Below, one piece after another: positions 29,207 to 35,926 of a stretch of 54,020 nucleotides of DNA. Source of the stretch: a virus. The notes beneath the pieces were generated by a model. That model was not told the origin of the DNA. It did not search any database and saw only the letters and a program-made list of their open reading frames with translations. The stretch lies in the IMG/VR virus record IMGVR_UViG_3300044691_000045, positions 1 through 54,020 of that record; one strand, 5' to 3'. Made by a program: the position numbers and the translations under genes. The first letter of the stretch is position 1. Each line of letters opens with the position of its first letter.

Positions 29207-29344
29207 GTGGCAACAACCGATGTGTTTTGGATGAATGCACACTACGCAGGTAAGTGTGCCGAATGCATACAAGAGGATGATCGTATTGCTGCGTACAAGG
29301 GTAAGGTGTATTGCGAAGAGTGTGGCAAGGAGATAGAAGACTAA
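29207..29344 (+). CDS. Two-CxxC zinc mini-protein (45 aa)
   Basis: A GTG start at 29207 follows CGGAGGCC by 5 bases. The product has CAEC at residues 17-20 and CEEC at 36-39, a classical four-cysteine zinc site, with an acidic end (GKEIED). It ends as TAATG with the next gene, so it fits precisely in the operon. Function unknown. Confidence 0.6.
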   Translation: MATTDVFWMNAHYAGKCAECIQEDDRIAAYKGKVYCEECGKEIED

Positions 29345-29652
29345 TGTTTGGATTCAAAACAAAATCAGGCAGGCTACTACCCTCGACTAAAAAGTATCAC
29401 ATGGACAACAACGGTGTGATACATAACATGGTCAAACTGCGCTGTCCGGCTGAACTATCTTCGCGCCAGTTCCGCATACTGCGCAAGGCTGCAAGGCGTG
29501 TGGTCAAAGCCGGAATAATCGGAGATGCGATCAACGACAAACACGCGTTCTATAACGCTGTTATGCCTATGCTTGCTTACAATGCGCTAGCTTACAAACT
29601 CGTAAATGCGCGCCGCTGTGTGCAGCGCCTAACCCGTTTGATGGTGGCCTAG
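29344..29652 (+). CDS. Hypothetical basic protein (102 aa)
   Basis: Starts at the TAATG junction at 29344, with AAGGAG about 12 bases upstream. The protein is basic and helical (FRILRKAARRVVKAGIIGDA; LAYKLVNARRCVQRLTRLMV) with no motif I recognise. The charge suggests nucleic-acid contact, and its neighbours are recombination genes. Confidence 0.5.
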   Translation: MFGFKTKSGRLLPSTKKYHMDNNGVIHNMVKLRCPAELSSRQFRILRKAARRVVKAGIIGDAINDKHAFYNAVMPMLAYNALAYKLVNARRCVQRLTRLMVA

Positions 29653-30623
29653 TGTACACAATAGACTACTCGCAGGTACATTTGCCGGAGCTAACGCAGC
29701 AGCAGAAAGACCGCTTTACGCTGTCTACTGTTGACGGACGGTTAGCTCTGGCTACGCAGATACGCGAGGATATAGATACATTCTCTTCGCAGGCGTATCA
29801 AGACGCAGTACCGCGCCGTCATGTAGGTGCGTCTATGATCGGCAAAGAATGCGCGCGGCAAGCGTGGTATGAGTTTCGCGGTATGGTGAAAGAACAGTTT
29901 AATCCGCGCATGCTGCGTATCTTTAACTACGGTCACCGACTTGAATCATTCTTCTTAGAAGTGCTGCGCGGCATCGGTTGCGAGATACAGGAAGTTACAG
30001 ACGAAGGAATACAGTTCAAAGCGTACGCTGTGCGTCAGCACTTTTCCGGCTCTTGCGATGGCTTTGCATCCTTTCAACAGCGCTACGGTATACCTGATAA
30101 GTTCCTGCTCGAATTTAAGAGCAAGTGTACTGGCGCTGGCTTTAATAACCTGAATCAGAACGGCGTAGAAGAGACGGATAAAAAGCATTGGGCGCAGCTA
30201 TGCACGTACGGTTGCGAAAAGATGTTTAATGTGCGCTACGCATTGTATCTCGCGGAAAATAAAAATGACTCTTCTATCGCTGTTGACGTAGTAGAGCTAG
30301 ATAACGAACTAGGCTTAAAGTATCTCGATAAAGCAGAGTTTGTTATCAATTCGCAGGTACCGCCGCCGCGCATCCTCAGTGCATCTACATCACATTTTGT
30401 ATGCAAGTATTGCCCGGCTAGAGGGCTATGCTTAGAACCTGAATCAGCGGGCGATGGTTTTCTAAACTGCCGCAGTTGCAGGAACGCAACTCCAGTAGAA
30501 AATGCGCAGTGGCACTGTGCGCAGTTCAACGACATCATACCTGTTGACTTCCTTGCAAAAGGCTGCAACAATTGGATACAGATTGAAACGCACAAAACAG
30601 CAGCAGACTACATACCGTTCTAA
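29652..30623 (+). CDS. PD-(D/E)XK nuclease, Cas4/RecB-like (323 aa)
   Basis: The GTG at 29652 overlaps the upstream stop (TAGTG). The active-site triad can be read as SCDGF (aspartate) and LLEFKSK (E-x-K), with a downstream HWAQLCTYG like the QxxxY motif of RecB nucleases. Cysteines in GKECARQAWYEF and at the C-terminus (CKYCPARGLCL) match the iron-sulphur cluster ligands of Cas4/AddB-type enzymes. It probably resects DNA ends to make single strands for the Sak4/DUF669 annealing pair. Confidence 0.75.
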   Translation: MYTIDYSQVHLPELTQQQKDRFTLSTVDGRLALATQIREDIDTFSSQAYQDAVPRRHVGASMIGKECARQAWYEFRGMVKEQFNPRMLRIFNYGHRLESFFLEVLRGIGCEIQEVTDEGIQFKAYAVRQHFSGSCDGFASFQQRYGIPDKFLLEFKSKCTGAGFNNLNQNGVEETDKKHWAQLCTYGCEKMFNVRYALYLAENKNDSSIAVDVVELDNELGLKYLDKAEFVINSQVPPPRILSASTSHFVCKYCPARGLCLEPESAGDGFLNCRSCRNATPVENAQWHCAQFNDIIPVDFLAKGCNNWIQIETHKTAADYIPF

Positions 30624-30632
30624 AGGCGCAAA

Positions 30633-32216
30633 ATGATAACGTTTAGGCCGTATCAATTCGAGGCTGTAAATGCTGCATTCAACTACTACAACAGTGGTGG
30701 ATGCGAGCATGGCGTTATTGCTTTGCCCACAGGTACCGGAAAGTCGCTTATTGCTGCTGCTATTATTTGTCAACTTATCCATGACAAACCTAGCGCGCGT
30801 GTGGTGTGCGCCACGCACGTTAAAGAACTAGTAAGGCAAGACTATGACGCGCTCAACCTACTTTGGCCCAATGCTCCTAGCGGTATTTGCTCTGCTGGGC
30901 TCAAGCGGTACGATACTTTTCTTCCCGTTATCTTCGGCGGAATTGGCACTATGTCAAGCCGTGTTGATACAATCGGTTTTCGTGATCTACTTATTGTTGA
31001 TGAAGCGCATTTAATCAGCGGTAAGAATGATAGCGAATACGGCGCATTTATCGATGCGCTGCGTACGATCAACCCATACCTTATCGTCATTGGACTAAGC
31101 GCAACACCTTACAGAATGGGCAACGGGTTACTTACCGATGGGCCGCTATTCTCTAAGATGTTGTTTGATCTTACCGGCATAAAAGAGTTTAACGAATTGA
31201 TACGGCAAGGCTATCTGTGCCGTGTTGATCCAAAACGTACTAAAACAGAACTGGACGTGTCTAACGTTGGAATTATCAACGGTGACTTTGCGCAGGGTGA
31301 GTTACAGCACGCAGTAGATAAAGAGAGTGTTACGTATGCTGCTGTCAAGGAGATTGTTGAATGGGGCCAAACGCGTAACTCGTGGATGGTGTTTGCTGCT
31401 GGCGTGGATCACGCTATCCATGTTAGTGAGATGTTACGTAGTTTTGGGGTACCAGCCGCCGCTGTACATTCTAAGCTATGTGATAAGGATAGAGATGCGG
31501 CTATTAACGCATTCAAGAGCGGGGAAATACGTTGTGTAGTTAACAACAACGTTCTAACAACCGGGTTCGATCATCCTGCACTAGATATGATTGGAATGTT
31601 GCGACCAACTATGTCAACACCGCTGTGGGTACAGATGCTTGGGCGAGGTACACGCCCGTATCCGGGGAAAACAGAAACATTGGTACTAGACTTTGCGGGA
31701 AATACGCGCAGACTCGGACCTATTAACGATCCTGTGATACCGAAAAAGCGCAGCGGTAAAGGTGGCTTGGCACCTGTACGCATTTGTGAGATGTGCGGTA
31801 GCTACTGCCATGCACGTGCAACTGAGTGCGAATCGTGCGGCCATGTATTCCCGCAAACTGTCAACATTGCAGCCACAGCAGACAGCGCAGAACTAATACG
31901 TTCTGATCTACCGGAAGTGCTCAACTTGCCGGTACATAGCGTGAACTATAACCGCTATGAAAAGAACGGTAGAGCAATGCTGCGCTGTGATTACTTCTCT
32001 GGTCTTATGCGCTACCAGAAGTATGTAACGCTTGAGCATGGCGGTTTTGCTGCTAAAAAAGCGCGTGACTGGTGGCGAAAGGCTACTGGCGATCATGATA
32101 ACGTACCAGCTACAACAGATGAGGCATTGCAGCGACTTGCACTGCTACAGCAGCCAAAGACAATAGACGTGTGGGTAAACAAAACACCGCCTGAGATTGT
32201 GGGAGTCAATTACTAA
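30633..32216 (+). CDS. RadD-like superfamily 2 helicase (527 aa)
   Basis: Walker A is ALPTGTGKS at residues 30-38, motif II is VDEAH near 122, motif III LSATPYRMG follows, and motif VI is MLGRGTRPYPGK. The C-terminal third has two CxxC pairs (CEMC and CESC) and resembles RadD/SF2 helicases, which have a zinc site there. These enzymes unwind or remodel DNA during replication and repair. Length fits the RadD family. The gene is immediately followed, with a one-base overlap, by the clamp-like gene. Confidence 0.85.
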   Translation: MITFRPYQFEAVNAAFNYYNSGGCEHGVIALPTGTGKSLIAAAIICQLIHDKPSARVVCATHVKELVRQDYDALNLLWPNAPSGICSAGLKRYDTFLPVIFGGIGTMSSRVDTIGFRDLLIVDEAHLISGKNDSEYGAFIDALRTINPYLIVIGLSATPYRMGNGLLTDGPLFSKMLFDLTGIKEFNELIRQGYLCRVDPKRTKTELDVSNVGIINGDFAQGELQHAVDKESVTYAAVKEIVEWGQTRNSWMVFAAGVDHAIHVSEMLRSFGVPAAAVHSKLCDKDRDAAINAFKSGEIRCVVNNNVLTTGFDHPALDMIGMLRPTMSTPLWVQMLGRGTRPYPGKTETLVLDFAGNTRRLGPINDPVIPKKRSGKGGLAPVRICEMCGSYCHARATECESCGHVFPQTVNIAATADSAELIRSDLPEVLNLPVHSVNYNRYEKNGRAMLRCDYFSGLMRYQKYVTLEHGGFAAKKARDWWRKATGDHDNVPATTDEALQRLALLQQPKTIDVWVNKTPPEIVGVNY

Positions 32217-33202
32217 TGGCTAAACGCACAGAGAATAGCAAGCTGTACGAAGCACTGCGGTTTGTGTCGCTGGCGCAACGCGATCTTGGCAGCGATATGC
32301 AAACGCATTGCGTGATGCATGACGGTGACTTGCTGGCGTTTGATGGCATCGTGGCTGTGTCTACTCCGATTGATGAGCAAATGTTCGCCTGCCCACACAC
32401 GTGGAAATTCTTGTCTGCTATCGAGCGTTGCGGCGCGGAACTGGCGATAACGCAGTTGCCCACAAATCGGCTGTCTGTGCGCTCCGGCAAATTCAAGGCC
32501 ACTATCCCCTGTGTAACGGCTGCAAGGCTCGCAGGAGCTATCCCAGACGCAGCACGCATAGCTGTAGACGATCGGCTGATAGCCGCGCTCGATACTGTAG
32601 GCGTGCTCATCTCAGACACCGCGCAAACGGTCCTGTGCTCCTCTGCGCTGCTACAGAGCAACACCAGCGTGGCTACCGACCGGGAAATGTGCATCGAAGC
32701 GTGGCACGGCTTTGATCTTGGCACAGAGAACAACGCACCAATCAAGATGCTTATTCCCAAAACAGCTATCAACGTGCTAGGCAAATGCAAAAAAGCGTTG
32801 ACCGGCTTAGGTTGGAGCAAGAGTAGTGTAACGTTTCATTTTGATGATACGTCATGGGTTCGTACGCAACTCTATGATGGCGGATTCCCGGCGTACGAAG
32901 CGATCCTGAGCACAGATAGCCAAATGCAAATACAGGTAACTGAAACGTTCTTTGAGGACATAGCCAAGTTAGAGCCATTCAGCGAGGATGGATGCCTACG
33001 CTTTAACGGCAACATAGTACAAACGCACGATAGCGCAGAAGATGGCGCAACACACGCTATCGATATTCCTATCTACGGTAGATACATGGCGCGGCAAATC
33101 GCTGTCATTGCCGAGATAGCTACGCACTTGATACCGCAGAAAAACAAACTACTGTTTGTTAGCACAATGGCGCGCGGCGCTGTTGGGAATAAGGTAAGAT
33201 AA
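32216..33202 (+). CDS. Sliding-clamp-like protein (328 aa)
   Basis: The sequence (FDGIVAVSTPIDEQMFACPH; LSVRSGKFKATIPC; DTVGVLISDTAQTVLCSSAL) has the alternating strand pattern of a DNA polymerase beta clamp: three repeated domains of about 110 residues. SVRSGKFKATIPC resembles the beta-clamp segment in which a strand enters a short loop. Its place between a helicase and a family A polymerase supports a processivity role. I cannot exclude another beta-rich DNA-associated protein, so the assignment is provisional. The start overlaps the helicase stop (TAATG). Confidence 0.5.
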   Translation: MAKRTENSKLYEALRFVSLAQRDLGSDMQTHCVMHDGDLLAFDGIVAVSTPIDEQMFACPHTWKFLSAIERCGAELAITQLPTNRLSVRSGKFKATIPCVTAARLAGAIPDAARIAVDDRLIAALDTVGVLISDTAQTVLCSSALLQSNTSVATDREMCIEAWHGFDLGTENNAPIKMLIPKTAINVLGKCKKALTGLGWSKSSVTFHFDDTSWVRTQLYDGGFPAYEAILSTDSQMQIQVTETFFEDIAKLEPFSEDGCLRFNGNIVQTHDSAEDGATHAIDIPIYGRYMARQIAVIAEIATHLIPQKNKLLFVSTMARGAVGNKVR

Positions 33203-33203
33203 C

Positions 33204-33374
33204 ATGCCAGAAAAAGTAGATGACTTGAGAATGCAGTATCACAAGCAAATATACCAGAAGATAGCAGACAACCCTTTTGGTAGAGATACCGTACGTGAAC
33301 ACGCACGCGATCTAGTGCTCATCATCGAAGAATTGCAGGAGCTACGCAAACATGCGCCAGCCAGTCATAGATGA
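33204..33374 (+). CDS. Small helical protein upstream of the polymerase (56 aa)
   Basis: ATG at 33204 with AAGG upstream. The product (MPEKVDDLRMQYHKQIYQKI, then LVLIIEELQELRKHAP) is a long helix with a coiled-coil pattern. Overlaps the next gene by 23 bases in another frame. Function unknown; possibly a polymerase-associated factor. Confidence 0.5.
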   Translation: MPEKVDDLRMQYHKQIYQKIADNPFGRDTVREHARDLVLIIEELQELRKHAPASHR

Positions 33375-33582
33375 GGTAAAACTTATCGGCACAACTGACA
33401 GAGTGTTGTCAGAACTAAAGCATGTGTTAGATAACATAGATGAGTATGACACATGCACGCTGCAAACCATCAAGCATCATATCGAAGATATGGGCTTATT
33501 TGTGAAGTACGCCGAAGGCAAACTTGCTGCCATTAAGCAGGTATTACCGCCACTGGCAGAACAGCGCGAGCGAGGGTATTAG
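33352..33582 (+). CDS. Hypothetical helical protein (76 aa)
   Basis: AGGAG is 10 bases upstream of the ATG at 33352. A fully helical protein (DRVLSELKHVLDNIDEYDTC; MGLFVKYAEGKLAAIKQVLP) with no recognised motif. The stop overlaps the polymerase start (TAGTG), indicating coupling. Confidence 0.5.
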   Translation: MRQPVIDEVKLIGTTDRVLSELKHVLDNIDEYDTCTLQTIKHHIEDMGLFVKYAEGKLAAIKQVLPPLAEQRERGY

Positions 33583-35639
33583 TGTCGTTCTTTGACAGCG
33601 TTGTATCTGAGCCACGCAACAAAGCATTCCTGCGCGTGCCACCGCCTACACCAGAAACTAGCTGGCGAGCGCCTACAGACTTCCCCGATTTAACAACGTG
33701 CTCCGGTATAGGCTTTGACTGCGAAGTCAAGGAACTAGACTGGGAGCATGGACCGGGATGGTCGCGCGGCCAAGCAAAGATTGTAGGCATAGCTCTTGAG
33801 GGATACTGGAGCGATGGCAAGACAGTAAAGCTGTACTTGCCCACAGACCATGAGGTAGAGCCGGAATACAACCTTGACGCGAACAAAGTATATCCGTATG
33901 TCAAGGCGATGCTTGAGACGCCACACATACGCAAGTTCGGCGGTAATCTCTACTATGATTGCGGCAATCTAGGTGATAAGGGCATATTCCCGAAAGGTGA
34001 GTTGCACGATTGTCAGCTTTCTGAGCCGCTGTTAGAAGAAACAGGCGAGGTAGCGCTAGAAGCGCAAGGCCAGAAGTATCTAGGTGTGGGCAAAGAATCA
34101 AACCAACTGTATAGCTGGATCATGGAATCATTCAGGCCAAAGGAATCGCGCTGGCGTGGCGAGATATGGCGTGCATCTCCGCGCTTAGTTGGACCGTACG
34201 CAGAGCAAGATGCGCAGCTACCGCGCGAGATATTGCAGAAGCAATGGCCGCTGCTGGTAGATCAGCAACTATTAGACGTGTACCGTATGGAATGCGATTT
34301 AATACCTTTGATGGTAGCCATGCGCAGACGCGGCGTGTATATTGACGTGCCCAAAGCGGAACAAGCATATGAATCACTAGGCAAAATTCAGGAGCAAATG
34401 TATGCTGCGATGTCATCAGATGTTGGCTTCCAATTTAGCGTGGATTCTTCTAGCGATCTTGAGCGCATGTTTAATCACTATAGCGTGCCATTTGCTCGCA
34501 CTGCTGCTAGTAAGAATTATCCTAATGGTCAAGCATCTTTCACGCGCGCGTTTCTGGAGAGTGTTGAGCATCCAATTGCGCGCCAGATAATTGACTTACG
34601 GCGCGTGCAAAAAATCAGAAACACTTTTGTAAAGAGCTATCTGCTGGAGAGTAATGTTAATGGCGTAGTACACGGCGAGTTTCACCAGCTACGAAGTGAA
34701 TCTAGTGACGATGGTGGCTCTAGCAAAGGCACGCGCAGCGGCCGCTTTTCCAGCAGCAATCCTAACTTACAGAATATCCCGACACGTACAGACGAAACAG
34801 AGCACTCTAAGATAGTCAAGATCATACGCGAGCTATACATACCTTTCCCCGATAGCATAGCGTGGATGTGCGGCGACTACTCCCAGATTGAGTACCGTTT
34901 TCTAGCACACTACGCAGTAGGACCGGGCAGCGATGCTTTGCGCCAGCAATACAACGAAAATCCTGATACTGACTACCATGATTCTACGTATGAGCGCGTA
35001 TGCACTGTTATGGGTTGGGATTTTACTGATAAGCCGCAACGCAAATCCAGACGCGGTAAAGTTAAAAACTGCAACTTTGGTTTAGTATACGGCATGATGA
35101 AACCAAAGCTAAAACGTATGTGGGGATTAGACAACAAAGAAGGTGACAAGCTATTTAATGGGTATCACCAAGCAAACCCGTATGTTAAACCTACAATGGA
35201 TGCTTGCGCAGATGAGGCGCAACAAAATGGATACATCACAACTATTCTTGGCAGGCGCAGCCGCTTTGACTTGTGGGTACCTGCTGGGTTTGGCAACGAT
35301 GCGATACCTTTACCGCTTGCCACGGCTATCAAGGCGTATGGTACGCAGATACAACGCGCATCTACACACAAAGCGGTCAACCGCCGCTTACAAGGCAGCG
35401 CGGCAGATCAAATAAAGTTAGGCATGCTTACTGCCTACAAAGCCGGTGTGTTTGATGTGATAGGTGTGCCCACACTCACAGTTCACGATGAATTGAGCAA
35501 TGATCTTATTGAGGATACTCCGCTGCACTTGGAAGGCCACGCCGAATTAAAGCGCATCATGGAAACGTGCATACCGTTGCGCGTTCCTGTGAAGTTTGAG
35601 GTACAACGCGGTACTAGCTGGGGAGATGCTAAGTCATGA
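33582..35639 (+). CDS. polA: Family A DNA polymerase with 3'-5' exonuclease (685 aa)
   Basis: A GTG start at 33582 overlaps the upstream stop. The exonuclease domain is intact: GFDCE (D46, E48), NLYYD and YAEQD. The polymerase motifs are all present: A is DYSQIEYR at 432-439, B is RRGKVKNCNFGLVYG near residue 490, and C is VHDE at 634-637. Motif B keeps the phenylalanine of E. coli Pol I F762 and the lysine and tyrosine around it. Length and exonuclease fit replicative polymerases of siphoviruses and podoviruses. It probably copies the phage genome with the clamp-like protein just upstream. Confidence 0.95.
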   Translation: MSFFDSVVSEPRNKAFLRVPPPTPETSWRAPTDFPDLTTCSGIGFDCEVKELDWEHGPGWSRGQAKIVGIALEGYWSDGKTVKLYLPTDHEVEPEYNLDANKVYPYVKAMLETPHIRKFGGNLYYDCGNLGDKGIFPKGELHDCQLSEPLLEETGEVALEAQGQKYLGVGKESNQLYSWIMESFRPKESRWRGEIWRASPRLVGPYAEQDAQLPREILQKQWPLLVDQQLLDVYRMECDLIPLMVAMRRRGVYIDVPKAEQAYESLGKIQEQMYAAMSSDVGFQFSVDSSSDLERMFNHYSVPFARTAASKNYPNGQASFTRAFLESVEHPIARQIIDLRRVQKIRNTFVKSYLLESNVNGVVHGEFHQLRSESSDDGGSSKGTRSGRFSSSNPNLQNIPTRTDETEHSKIVKIIRELYIPFPDSIAWMCGDYSQIEYRFLAHYAVGPGSDALRQQYNENPDTDYHDSTYERVCTVMGWDFTDKPQRKSRRGKVKNCNFGLVYGMMKPKLKRMWGLDNKEGDKLFNGYHQANPYVKPTMDACADEAQQNGYITTILGRRSRFDLWVPAGFGNDAIPLPLATAIKAYGTQIQRASTHKAVNRRLQGSAADQIKLGMLTAYKAGVFDVIGVPTLTVHDELSNDLIEDTPLHLEGHAELKRIMETCIPLRVPVKFEVQRGTSWGDAKS

Positions 35640-35683
35640 GTTGCTATTGCATCTACTGTACAAAAATAAGAGAGGATAAGCTA

Positions 35684-35926
35684 ATGAGCAAAACACCGGA
35701 TGAAGTCTTACGCGAACAATCAGCCAACTTACCAGATAATGCAGAGCGCATAGATATTAGCGTTGTATCCGACAAGTACAAGGTACAACCGTATGTAGGT
35801 GGCGCTGTCGCAGTTATCTACATCTCTAACATGCCTGCTAGAATGCAGATTTACCGCACGGTATTCTACGGTCCAGAAGCGGAAGAAAGAGCACGCGAAT
35901 ACGCTAAGTGGAAGAATCAAAGCTAG
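35684..35926 (+). CDS. Hypothetical protein after the polymerase (80 aa)
   Basis: I chose ATG 35684, with GAGG upstream. Another ATG at 35636 overlaps the polymerase stop (ATGA) and would add a short cysteine-rich leader (MSCYCIYC) of 16 residues. The body (RIDISVVSDKYKVQPYVGGA) is a small alpha/beta sequence. The TAG stop overlaps the stop of the convergent tip gene (CTAG), leaving no intergenic space. Confidence 0.5.
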   Translation: MSKTPDEVLREQSANLPDNAERIDISVVSDKYKVQPYVGGAVAVIYISNMPARMQIYRTVFYGPEAEERAREYAKWKNQS

